DNA of 64,000 nucleotides from Coprobacter secundus (lineage in GTDB: Bacteria > Bacteroidota > Bacteroidia > Bacteroidales > Coprobacteraceae), in the NCBI GenBank assembly GCA_000803105.1, contig JTDA01000015.1:52727-116726 (forward strand), given 5' to 3'. A program made the position numbers and the translations under genes. The notes beneath the pieces were generated by a model that saw only the letters and a program-made list of their open reading frames with translations, searched no databases and had not been told where the DNA came from. Shown piece by piece: positions 52,378 through 61,281 of the stretch. How positions within the stretch are numbered: the stretch's first letter is position 1; the number at the start of each line of letters is the position of its first letter.

Positions 52378-52539
52378 TTGTAAAATTTCAATTAAAACTA
52401 TTGATTAGACTAACATATGAGTTCGTAGGTTTATTAGTGGAATTAATTTTTGATAGATGATAAATTAAAAACATAATAAATCATGCCCTGTTTATTGAAC
52501 AATCACTAATTTTATCAGCGATAGAAAAAATAATCTCAT

Positions 52540-52662
52540 ATGCCATTAAAGCCGATTATCTTAAAAGGAAAGCAAAAACGAGTTTTATTCTTGCCTGCAA
52601 CTGATCCTATTCAAATTAAGGCTTATTTTGGCAATGGCCAAAGTATTGTGATATCACATTAA
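52540..52662 (+). pseudogene. Possible remnant of a UvrD/Rep-like helicase N-terminus
   Basis: 40 codons, ATG to TAA: MPLKPIILKGKQKRVLFLPA then TDPIQIKAYFGNGQS. Superfamily I helicases of Bacteroidota start much like this, with a Walker A GSGKT after IKG; here that part is scrambled and the frame closes. A resemblance noticed by eye, so low certainty. Confidence 0.35.
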
Positions 52663-53222
52663 AGAGAACACAGATAACAGAACACATAGAAACAATGAGT
52701 TTTGAGGTATTACTTCAAATTGCGGATAATAAATAAACTCCGCCCTAAAGCATTCGAGAAACTAAAAGAATATGTAAACAAGCGAAAGAAAATATCAAAA
52801 GAGCAACTTGATATTATAATGATGATTTTAATAAATGAAAAATGAAAATAGGCTTGGCTTTACTCTTTTGGCTGCAAATTCTCTATGGATAACCAAACGA
52901 TATTCTTCAGGCGGATAGGCAAGTAGTCGGAAGGATTGCTTCGAAAAACACTTTTTGTACAACCAAGTATAAGAAATGAAATCAAGTGAAAAGTAAAAAA
53001 CGAAGAATTTCCTAAAATACTAGTTTTGATTCTGTGTTGTTTCTTTGATAAATAATGATAGTTGTTATCTTGCTAATGCATAGTTGGTTAAGTGTGATTA
53101 AAATAACATTTTCCAGGTTCTTAATCAAACTCTAAATTCTTATGTAGATTAAAAATCAAGATAGTTATAAAGAATGACTTATTGGGGGGATTGGTTACCA
53201 TACTTTGTCCTTTTACTCAAAG
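52663..53222. other. AT-rich gene-free stretch with coding debris
   Basis: One frame at about 52722-52844 reads RPKAFEKLKEYVNKRKK and ISKEQLDIIMMILINEK before a stop, protein-like but without a start. No other feature is seen to 53222, where the convergent regulator gene ends. Confidence 0.4.
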
Positions 53223-55778
53223 TTACTCCGTATTCTTTTTGTAAGTTTCACCGTACAGTTGTTTGTATTCTTCCTGAAAACGTTCGTATACGGCTTTGGC
53301 GTATTCTGCCTTGCCCAATTTTTTCAAAGAAGAAATTTTGTATTCCAGAGCGGTCTCATTGAACCTGTCAAAAGAGAATAGGATGTCGGACAGGATAATG
53401 GTAAAACGGGCGTTGTTCCGTTCTGCCAGTACCGGCAGAATCTTTTCGATAATTTTGACGAAGTGTTCGTCATGGTTGATTTTGATTTTATCGAACCAGT
53501 CGTAGCTTACGAAAGAGGGCAAAAGCGAACCTTTTTGCAAAAGTTGCGCCAGTCTCTGTACCGAGTCGGTATCTGGGACTTCGGCCGATGAAATTTGTCG
53601 GGTTATTTTTCGAGCTTCGAAGTAGTCGCAGTAGAAGTCTTCGGGGTATTTTATACTCCATTTCCCTTCTTCGTATATGAGTTCTACATTTTTGAAATCG
53701 GTAAGGATATTTCTGAGATGGTTGATTGTCACGCCTCGTATATTTTTGGCTGATGTAACGGTCTTATCAGGCCAAAGGAAAGTGGACAACCTGTCTGTAC
53801 TGATACCTTCTGTTTGTTCTTTTGAGTATAGGAGGAACAGGACAAACATTTGTTTTATTTTGGGCCCGAAACGGTGGGTTATTTCCATCCCTTTGCGATC
53901 GAAAGCCCTAAAGTCTCCCAGGAGATATACGGCGTTTGTTTTTGCTTCGTTTTTGAGTTCGGGTACTCCGGTAGGAAAAACTTCTGGGGCGGGTTCGGGT
54001 TCGTTTTCGGAATGTTCTTCTTTCCCGGTAGAAATTTTTTCTTTGTTTCTGGCTCTATATCGAAAAAATATGACGGATAACAGAATAAGAATAATTACGG
54101 TAGCCGGGAGTATCCAGTGGAGCTGAATATTGCTTTCGGATATTTCCGCCTGCAATTCTTCCAAGGTGACCGGTGGTGTATTGAGACTGTAGATGCTTAT
54201 CAATGATTCCGGCTTATTGTCTTCACTTTGTCTTACAACGGCGTAAAGTTGATTGTTCTTTTTGTCTTCGAACAGGTATGCCGATGAGAGTATGCAATTT
54301 GCCTGAAGGGGAATCTCGTTGGATACAACGGCATGCTCTCTGTTTTTTATATTGAAGCGGTGTAAGGAAAGGTTTGTTGTATTGCGGTCGATACACAGTA
54401 TGTATATGCAGCCATTGTTATAGTCGAAGACAATTCTTCGGGAGGGAATGAAAAAATGATTTCCGAAGTCGGTACTCCATAATTTACGAATGGTTTTGCG
54501 TGTTGTGTTCACCAGATAGAGGTCGTAAAAGAAGTCTTTTCCCAGTTCCTGTTTCCCGGTCTCATTCCCGACGCCTCCGAAGATGAAAAATTCGTCCGGG
54601 GCAGGCCCTTGCCCGGCAACGGTGTGCATTCTGGGAAAGAGTGTATCACCTGAAAATATTTCTTGTCGCCACTGGTTTTCTTTAAAATCGTATTTGAATA
54701 TTTTGTTGGAATATTTATAATTTCCATATCCGCCGAAGATATAGAGTGACTGGTCTTGCGGATTGAAAAAATATGCGTGATGGTGCAGCGGATTGGTAAA
54801 GTCGGGATAATATAGTTCGGTGTTACCGTCATTATGGATAATGGAGAAGAATGGCCGGGTTTGTCCGGCGAGGTCGGCGAGGTTATAAAAATAGGTTTCG
54901 TCCTTTACCGGATTATATATGGCTTCTCCTGAATACCCGGTTTGTGTATCGCAGGTATTTTGTGTTGTATCGGATAACTGACGGGTATCGGGGTTGAAAT
55001 TCTGTACCCGGTTATCTCCTATGATAATAATTTGCTGGCGAGTTGAGTCAAAGGTTATTCCGGCTGCCGGGGAGGATTCAAATGAACCTATTTTTTCCCA
55101 ATAATATTGTTTGTTGATGGCCCATATGGGGTTTTCGACAGAACCGAATATTTTATTGTTTTTTTCGTGTATTTTGTTCCCTTTTGATTCGGAGAGAGGG
55201 AAAAAGAACATCGGATTATCGTTGTTTTTGATTTCTATATTTTTGAGAATCATGTTCGGGACTTCCAGTATCGATTTTCGGTTAGGTCCGAATACGATAT
55301 TTGCTTTAGAAGGATTTGGAATATGTATATTATTTAATATATATGATTTGTTATTTATCAAAACTTCAGCTGTTTTCTTTTGGAAATCGAGTTTTGTTTC
55401 TACGTGTATCCATTTACCGTTACCGATTTCTTCCGGTAGTATAGGAATTTCTATAAAATTTTTTTTGTCGGACAATCCGTTGATAACAAAAGAAGAACTG
55501 TTCTTATCTCGTCCTATGTAGGCAAAGCTGAACGGTTGAGAACTGTCTTCGTATACCCATATTTGTCCGAATGCCTCATTTGTGGGCAAGGAGATATCGA
55601 AAGAGAGGGTAACGGAGTTGGAAAAGGTCACTTTTTCCCCATCGAAGAGATTCAGGCAGGTTTGTGGCACTTCTTTGGAAAATTGGAGACCGGCTCCTTC
55701 TGTCATGGAAAAGATGGAAAGGAATATATTTAATATGAATAGAAACCGATAGTGGATTTGCATACTATTTTTTGTCAT
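53223..55778 (-). CDS. Membrane-spanning Kelch/SARP-like transcription regulator
   Basis: 851 residues from ATG 55778 (or ATG 55763). Signal peptide or anchor (8-29), concanavalin-like beta-sandwich (about 35-200, SVTLSFDISLPTNEAFGQIW), Kelch-type beta-propeller (about 225-545; blades YIFGGYGNYKYSNKIFKYDF and FFIFGGVGNETG), one TM helix (about 555-577, ILPATVIILILLSVIFF), an acidic linker, then a cytoplasmic winged-helix domain (about 625-715, FGPKIKQMFVLFLLYSKE, LSTFLWPDKTVTSAKNIRGV) and an all-helical BTAD/TPR-like tail. So sensing outside and DNA binding inside are on one chain, with no kinase. It is divergent from the GxGYxYP-susC-susD cluster, which it probably controls. The winged helix plus BTAD order is that of SARP/AfsR regulators. 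Confidence 0.8.
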   Translation of the reverse strand: MTKNSMQIHYRFLFILNIFLSIFSMTEGAGLQFSKEVPQTCLNLFDGEKVTFSNSVTLSFDISLPTNEAFGQIWVYEDSSQPFSFAYIGRDKNSSSFVINGLSDKKNFIEIPILPEEIGNGKWIHVETKLDFQKKTAEVLINNKSYILNNIHIPNPSKANIVFGPNRKSILEVPNMILKNIEIKNNDNPMFFFPLSESKGNKIHEKNNKIFGSVENPIWAINKQYYWEKIGSFESSPAAGITFDSTRQQIIIIGDNRVQNFNPDTRQLSDTTQNTCDTQTGYSGEAIYNPVKDETYFYNLADLAGQTRPFFSIIHNDGNTELYYPDFTNPLHHHAYFFNPQDQSLYIFGGYGNYKYSNKIFKYDFKENQWRQEIFSGDTLFPRMHTVAGQGPAPDEFFIFGGVGNETGKQELGKDFFYDLYLVNTTRKTIRKLWSTDFGNHFFIPSRRIVFDYNNGCIYILCIDRNTTNLSLHRFNIKNREHAVVSNEIPLQANCILSSAYLFEDKKNNQLYAVVRQSEDNKPESLISIYSLNTPPVTLEELQAEISESNIQLHWILPATVIILILLSVIFFRYRARNKEKISTGKEEHSENEPEPAPEVFPTGVPELKNEAKTNAVYLLGDFRAFDRKGMEITHRFGPKIKQMFVLFLLYSKEQTEGISTDRLSTFLWPDKTVTSAKNIRGVTINHLRNILTDFKNVELIYEEGKWSIKYPEDFYCDYFEARKITRQISSAEVPDTDSVQRLAQLLQKGSLLPSFVSYDWFDKIKINHDEHFVKIIEKILPVLAERNNARFTIILSDILFSFDRFNETALEYKISSLKKLGKAEYAKAVYERFQEEYKQLYGETYKKNTE

Positions 55779-55915
55779 TAAATAAGCTATCAGGTTTTAC
55801 TGAAATAGTTTTTCAGATTGTTTGTAAAACTCATTGTAGACAAATTTCGTAAACTTTTTTGAATTTACAATACAATTATCTGGTTTTTGTCATCTTGTGT
55901 TTAGGAAATTCAGTG

Positions 55916-55961
55916 CAGGGGTTAATGAAAAAATCCTCGTGTAATCCGTAAATTAACCCTG
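55916..55961. promoter_or_regulatory. Long-spaced inverted repeat, candidate regulator operator 1
   Basis: CAGGGGTTAAT (55916-55926) and ATTAACCCTG (55952-55961) are inverted copies (one extra G). GGGTTAA to TTAACCC spans 41 bases. It lies in the divergent gap between the Kelch/SARP regulator and the GxGYxYP gene, 46 bases before its ATG. A matching site is at 57738. Confidence 0.65.
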
Positions 55962-56006
55962 TTTTTCTTGGTTGCCGAGTAAATTCGTCTCACAAATTTA
56001 TATCAT

Positions 56007-57734
56007 ATGAAGATTAAAATTATTGGAAGTATTTTTCTTGTAGGATGGTTGTCGGTATGCTCGTTTCGGGCTGTTGCCTCTACCGTCGAAAGTTGGTGGC
56101 CCGAACAAAAAAAGCCGGATTACATATTAAAATGCACTTTATCCCGTTATAATGATATACGGGAGATGAATCTTGCTCAATCTTTGTGTGGCCTTGCTGC
56201 CCAAGCGGTGAATGAGGGTGTCGGACAGGAAGGGGTGTGGATAGAGACCCGAGTCGAGGATTACGGGTTGTATTACAAGGCCTGGAGAAAGAGGCTGAAG
56301 GTGAGAGAATCGGGTAGTTTCGACACATGGTCTCTCGTAAAGCGATTCAAGGACACCGGATATGTAAGGGGATATGTACTGTATGATTGTACTCGAAAAG
56401 ATAATTCTATAAATGCAGCTACAGTACAGGCCGGTATTTTGAAGGGTGTTTTGATAGATAGGACTCAAGAAGAGGATGCACTCCGGCTGGGATTGGTAAA
56501 GTTGTATGATGCGTGCAACGTGAATCTGGACGAGGGGTGGTTTAATCAATATAAGTCGGAACTGAATAACCGACTCATTGTTTTGGCAAATCCGGTTGCC
56601 GGAAATAACCGGGATTATGCCATTGCTCATAAAGCAATGGTATATTATGGAGTAAGCCCACTGTTACATTCTATTTTGGAATGGGTACGTCCGCTTTCGC
56701 CTGTAATAGGGTGGAACTCGGGACCTGAATTTCAGCATATAGAGCCTTGTTCCAGATGGGGATTGATAAATACGGCATCGGACTGGTGCATGAATTTACC
56801 TATGCTGTCGATTCGGGGAAATGAGAAAGTGGTGAAACTGAAGTCTGTGAATCCTAAGAAAATAGATGCCAATGAAAATGCGGTGTATCATTCTTTCGTA
56901 ATGAGCGACGGGGATAATATGCAATGGACTTTCGGCGGGTTTGTCAACAGCCCGGATTACTGGAACAATATGTATAACGGGGATATTCCGATGTCTTTTA
57001 CTTCGTGTGTAGTCAATCTGTCGATGGCGGCTCCGGATGTCTTGAATGTCTTGGCCGAGAGCCAGCCTAAAAATGTTTCGGTGGTGGAATATGGCGGGGG
57101 ATATTATTATCCGGACCTGTTTGCTTCGAAACGACAGAATGCAGACGAGTTATTACGAGAGTTTGCCCGTATGGTCAATGTGCATATGAAGAAAACGGGG
57201 GTCAAAACATTTGGTTTTATATGCCATAAAGTAGACTCGGACGATGCTCTTCGTGCTTATCGTATTTTTGCGGAAGAGCTGGAGGATGTGGTAGGGATGA
57301 TTGCTGTACAATATGTTCCTTATAATGGGGGACATGGCAGAGTTTTCTGGGTAAAAGACCGAAAGAATAATGATATTCCCGTATTGTCGGCGAAGACCCA
57401 GATATGGGCAAATCTGAATACGGAGGGTTCGGGCAATCCTTCGAGAGTCGCTGAGGCGATAAACCGGGATGTGGAGGTATGTGAGACGGAAGGGCCGGTG
57501 CTCGGTTGGACTATTGTGCATGCCTGGTCGAGGTTCGGTAAAAACGGTGATAAAGTTATTGATGTTGCGGCTAATGGGAAAAAAGGTGTACGAGGGGTTA
57601 CTCCGGTGTACTGGTGCAAACAGTTACTGAATAAGAAAGTGAAGGTGGTACCGGTAGAAGAATTGCTCTGGAGGCTGAGAATGAAGAATGATGGAAAACC
57701 GGTCTCGGAGCGGGAAATGGTATTCTCGAAATAG
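56007..57734 (+). CDS. GxGYxYP domain protein (putative glycoside hydrolase), secreted
   Basis: 575 residues with a signal peptide (to about 25). The start of the mature part, SWWPEQKKPDYILKCTLSRY, is shared with the paralogue at 63003 (WWPEQ). The N-terminal domain has NLAQSLCGLAAQAVNE. YHSFVMSDGDNMQW near residue 295 and the defining GGGYYYPD near 368 (GxGYxYP) are present, followed by KTQIWANLNTEG. The acidic DGDN motif is a candidate catalytic or metal site; enzyme activity is not proven for the family. First gene downstream of the Kelch/SARP regulator, on both sides flanked by GGGTTAA...TTAACCC repeats. Expected to act at the cell surface or in the periplasm on the glycan imported by the following SusC/SusD. 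Confidence 0.87.
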   Translation: MKIKIIGSIFLVGWLSVCSFRAVASTVESWWPEQKKPDYILKCTLSRYNDIREMNLAQSLCGLAAQAVNEGVGQEGVWIETRVEDYGLYYKAWRKRLKVRESGSFDTWSLVKRFKDTGYVRGYVLYDCTRKDNSINAATVQAGILKGVLIDRTQEEDALRLGLVKLYDACNVNLDEGWFNQYKSELNNRLIVLANPVAGNNRDYAIAHKAMVYYGVSPLLHSILEWVRPLSPVIGWNSGPEFQHIEPCSRWGLINTASDWCMNLPMLSIRGNEKVVKLKSVNPKKIDANENAVYHSFVMSDGDNMQWTFGGFVNSPDYWNNMYNGDIPMSFTSCVVNLSMAAPDVLNVLAESQPKNVSVVEYGGGYYYPDLFASKRQNADELLREFARMVNVHMKKTGVKTFGFICHKVDSDDALRAYRIFAEELEDVVGMIAVQYVPYNGGHGRVFWVKDRKNNDIPVLSAKTQIWANLNTEGSGNPSRVAEAINRDVEVCETEGPVLGWTIVHAWSRFGKNGDKVIDVAANGKKGVRGVTPVYWCKQLLNKKVKVVPVEELLWRLRMKNDGKPVSEREMVFSK

Positions 57735-57737
57735 ACT

Positions 57738-57781
57738 CGGGTTAATGAAATAATGATGCGTTTAACCCTTGTTTTAACCCG
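57738..57781. promoter_or_regulatory. Long-spaced inverted repeat, candidate regulator operator 2
   Basis: CGGGTTAA (57738-57745) and TTAACCCG (57774-57781) are a perfect inverted pair; GGGTTAA to TTAACCC spans 42 bases, one more than site 1. A third TTAACCC lies between them (57762-57768), and both sites read GGGTTAATGAAA at the left arm. It starts three bases after the GxGYxYP stop and 246 bases before the susC ATG. The rest of the gap to 58026 is very AT-rich; an isolated TAGTTTTG occurs at 57890-57897. Confidence 0.65.
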
Positions 57782-58026
57782 ACTTTTATGAATCGATATT
57801 TATATTTGATTATGAAAATCATGAAAGATACGGTCTATTATTCATCGCAGTTTGCGTTATTAATAAATGAATAAATATGTAGTTTTGATAAGTGAATCTT
57901 TTTGTAATAAAATGTTAAATTATTATTCATGGAGGTAGTTTTTGTAAGTATTAATGGTATAGATAAATAGTATAATATTATTTATTTTTTGTTTATGTAA
58001 TGTAAAATCTAATATCCTAATAAGTT

Positions 58027-61000
58027 ATGAGTGAACAACATGAAATTTGTTTTTTCTCTGTATGGAGGGAAAAGATGGGGATTCCGTTCAGAAAATATTT
58101 TTTATTTCTGTTTTTATTTTGCGTCGCTCTCATGAGTGCTACTGCTCAAAGCAGTGTGAAGCAAATAACGGGTAAAGTGACCGATAAAGACGGGGAAGGA
58201 CTCCCGGGTGTATCTATATTGGTGAAGGGTACCAAAACAGGTACTATAACCAATGTAGACGGTGTGTATTCGATAAAGGCCAATCCTGCTAATGCTGTTT
58301 TGGTGTTTACCTATGTAGGAATGATGCCTTCTGAAGTTCGTGTGAATAATAGGACTCAGGTTGATGTGACGATGACTGAAGACCGGAATGACCTGGATGA
58401 AGTTGTCGTTATCGGTTATGGCCAGGTGAAAAAGTCCGACTTGACCGGTTCGGTTTCTTCTATTTCGAAAGATGTGGTGTCGGACCGTGTCATTACATCG
58501 ATAGAAGATGCTATCAAAGGGAAAGCTGCCGGTTTGCAGATTACGCAGAATGACGGAACACCGGGGTCGGAATATACGATTCGCATTCGTGGGGCGAGTT
58601 CGGTAAATGCCAGCAGTACACCTATTTATGTAATAGATGGTATTATATGTGAGGATGCACTGGATCTGAGTCCCGGAGATGTGGAGTCGATAGAAATTCT
58701 GAAAGATGCTTCCAGTACTGCAATTTACGGTTCTCGTGGGGCGAACGGGGTTATTATTATCACCACCAAAGGAGGGCACGAGGGGAAGACCAAAGTTGAC
58801 TTGTATGCTTCTTTTGGTTTTCAGCAGGCTACTCGTAAATATGATATGATGAATAGTCGGGAATATGCTCGTATGAAATATCAGTCGAGCTGGCAGTATT
58901 ATAAGCGGGACGAGATGACAGATGATATACTGAACGACCCGCTTAATGATGTGTTTGTAGATTCTCCTGTTGCGGGAGAGGGCAATTATTGGGTGGCAAA
59001 GAATGATAGTCCGTACAAGAATTATGAGTCTTATGCGGATTCTACGAATACCGATTGGCAAGATGCCATGTTCAGAAATGCTTTGGTACAGGAGTATCGC
59101 CTGACGGTAAGCGGGGGAAGCAAGAATACGAAGTTTTCTGTAATGGGTAATTATCTGAACCAACAAGGTATTGTTGTGTACAGCGGATTTGAGAAGTTTG
59201 CCGGGCGTGTGAATCTGGAGCAAAAATTGAGCTCGAAGTTTAAGTTGAATGCGAATGTTTCTGTAACACGCACCAGTTATGATGGTTTGGCAACCGGTTC
59301 TTCCGACGGAGTCACGACCAGTATGCTACGTCAGATACCTACTAAAGGTTTGGAAGAAAACGACGTAAATAATAATGAGGATGAGGCGATGGCCGATGTG
59401 AGCAGCAATCCTTATTACCAGGCCAAACATATAACGAAAGACCGGTTCAGACATAGTTTGATTACCCGGCTCGGACTGGATTATAATATCAACAAACATT
59501 GGATGGTACGGGTGACGGGTACGTATGTGTACAATAACAATGACAATAAAACGTATTATCCGAAGACTGTTTCTCAGGGGGTAAAACAGAATGGCAGGGC
59601 TATACAAGACCGTACGGCTATTACCAAATTGATGAATGAAGATTTGGTATATTATAATACTACGATAAAGAAAGTACATAAGTTGAAGATAATGGCCGGT
59701 ATGACGGTAGAAAAATATGTCGATAATTATCTGTCGGCTGAGAATCAAAATTTTACTGTTGAAAATTTGGGTGCCAATGCCATGGGACAGGGAACGTCTC
59801 CTCTCGTTCCGGAATCTTATTCTTCAAGAAATCCGTATCAGATGCTTTCGTTTTTGGGTCGTGCAGAGTATAACTTCAAAGACCGTTATCTGTTGACAGC
59901 GACTATGCGTGCCGACGGTTCTTCCCGTTTCGGTGACAACAATAAGTGGGGATATTTCCCTTCGGCAGCTTTCGGTTGGCGTATCAATGAAGAAGAGTTT
60001 ATCAAGGAACTGAATGTTTTCAGTAATTTGAAGTTGAGGTTAAGTGCCGGAAAGAGTGGTAATACGGCTATTCCTGCTTTTCGAACTTTGTCGACACTTT
60101 CTACCTCTTTTGCACCGATGGCGGGAGATAAGCCGACTTATGGTGTAGTTCTCGACAGGCCGGAGAATAAAGATTTGAAATGGGAAACCACAGCTCAGTA
60201 CGATGTAGGACTTGATATGGGATTTTTCGATAATCGTCTGACGGTTACGGTGGATGCTTACTTGAAGCGGACTAAAGATTTGTTGCTTGAGCGTAATGCT
60301 CCTTATTATTCAGGGTATAAGAAAGCTTGGGCCAATATCGGTAATATACAGAACAAAGGGTTAGAGGTTACTATTGGCGGCCAGATTGTAAATACACGTG
60401 ATTTTTATTTCAACGCTGACTTCAATATTGCTTTCAATCGTTCGAAGGTATTGAGTATCCCAGGTGGAGAAATGTTTTTTGACCCGAAAGTGATTTCCGG
60501 CTCGGGTAATGTGGTTGTTATCCGAGAAGGACAACCCTTGGGGCAATGGTACGGTTATAAAGTAGACGGGGTCTATACTTCTCAGGCCGAGATAGATGCC
60601 TTGCCCGACAATTATGAAGCGTTGTCGATTAAGAAGGCGGATTTACGACCGGGAGACCATCGGTTTATCGATGTGAATAATGACGGCAAGATAACGTCGG
60701 ATGATAAAACGATTATCGGAAAAGGAGAGCCTGATTTCTCGGGAGGTTTTTCTTTATCGGCCGGATATAAGGGTTTTAGCCTGAGTGCTATTTTCCAGTA
60801 CAGTTATGGGGTAGACGTGTTTAATGCTAATTTGGCGACGTTGGATGCGGGCCGGGAAAATTATAATCAGACCCGCCATCTTCTGGATTCATATACTCCG
60901 ACTTTGTATGATTTGAATGGGAATCTGGTGTATCAGGGCAATCCGAATGGCAAGTACCGCTTGCCGGGTGGGGTAGCAGAGAATTACTGTTTGTCAGAGT

Positions 61001-61263
61001 TTATCGAAGATGGATCTTTCTTGCGGCTGAGTGATATCACGTTGGCTTATGATTTTAATAGAAAGACTCTTGCAAAACTTCACTTGGGAGGTTTACGGTT
61101 GTTCCTTACCGGAAGGAATCTGTTTGTATGGACGAAGTATTACGGGTTTGACCCGGAAGTGAATACTCGCCAGAACGGTATCGGTGATATTATGCCGAGT
61201 CTCGATTATGGTTCTTATCCTCGTGCGAGGGCTTTCTCGTTCGGTGTAAATGTTAGTTTTTAA
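58027..61263 (+). CDS. SusC/RagA family TonB-dependent outer-membrane transporter
   Basis: 1078 residues, full SusC length. Starts at ATG 58027; ATG 58075 (MGIPFRKYFLFLFLF) fits a signal peptide better and may be the real start. CarboxypepD_reg-like domain (about 48-125, ITGKVTDKDGEGLPGVSILV), the SusC signature DEVVVIGYGQVKKSDLTGS, then plug (SIEDAIKGKAAGLQITQND, PIYVIDG, IEILKDASSTAIYGSRGANG) and a 22-strand barrel ending SFGVNVSF. Energised by TonB/ExbBD, it imports the glycan captured by the SusD lid. The SusD gene follows after 18 bases. Located between two GxGYxYP genes. Confidence 0.96.
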   Translation: MSEQHEICFFSVWREKMGIPFRKYFLFLFLFCVALMSATAQSSVKQITGKVTDKDGEGLPGVSILVKGTKTGTITNVDGVYSIKANPANAVLVFTYVGMMPSEVRVNNRTQVDVTMTEDRNDLDEVVVIGYGQVKKSDLTGSVSSISKDVVSDRVITSIEDAIKGKAAGLQITQNDGTPGSEYTIRIRGASSVNASSTPIYVIDGIICEDALDLSPGDVESIEILKDASSTAIYGSRGANGVIIITTKGGHEGKTKVDLYASFGFQQATRKYDMMNSREYARMKYQSSWQYYKRDEMTDDILNDPLNDVFVDSPVAGEGNYWVAKNDSPYKNYESYADSTNTDWQDAMFRNALVQEYRLTVSGGSKNTKFSVMGNYLNQQGIVVYSGFEKFAGRVNLEQKLSSKFKLNANVSVTRTSYDGLATGSSDGVTTSMLRQIPTKGLEENDVNNNEDEAMADVSSNPYYQAKHITKDRFRHSLITRLGLDYNINKHWMVRVTGTYVYNNNDNKTYYPKTVSQGVKQNGRAIQDRTAITKLMNEDLVYYNTTIKKVHKLKIMAGMTVEKYVDNYLSAENQNFTVENLGANAMGQGTSPLVPESYSSRNPYQMLSFLGRAEYNFKDRYLLTATMRADGSSRFGDNNKWGYFPSAAFGWRINEEEFIKELNVFSNLKLRLSAGKSGNTAIPAFRTLSTLSTSFAPMAGDKPTYGVVLDRPENKDLKWETTAQYDVGLDMGFFDNRLTVTVDAYLKRTKDLLLERNAPYYSGYKKAWANIGNIQNKGLEVTIGGQIVNTRDFYFNADFNIAFNRSKVLSIPGGEMFFDPKVISGSGNVVVIREGQPLGQWYGYKVDGVYTSQAEIDALPDNYEALSIKKADLRPGDHRFIDVNNDGKITSDDKTIIGKGEPDFSGGFSLSAGYKGFSLSAIFQYSYGVDVFNANLATLDAGRENYNQTRHLLDSYTPTLYDLNGNLVYQGNPNGKYRLPGGVAENYCLSEFIEDGSFLRLSDITLAYDFNRKTLAKLHLGGLRLFLTGRNLFVWTKYYGFDPEVNTRQNGIGDIMPSLDYGSYPRARAFSFGVNVSF

Positions 61264-61281
61264 TCAAGAAAGGGATGTGTT

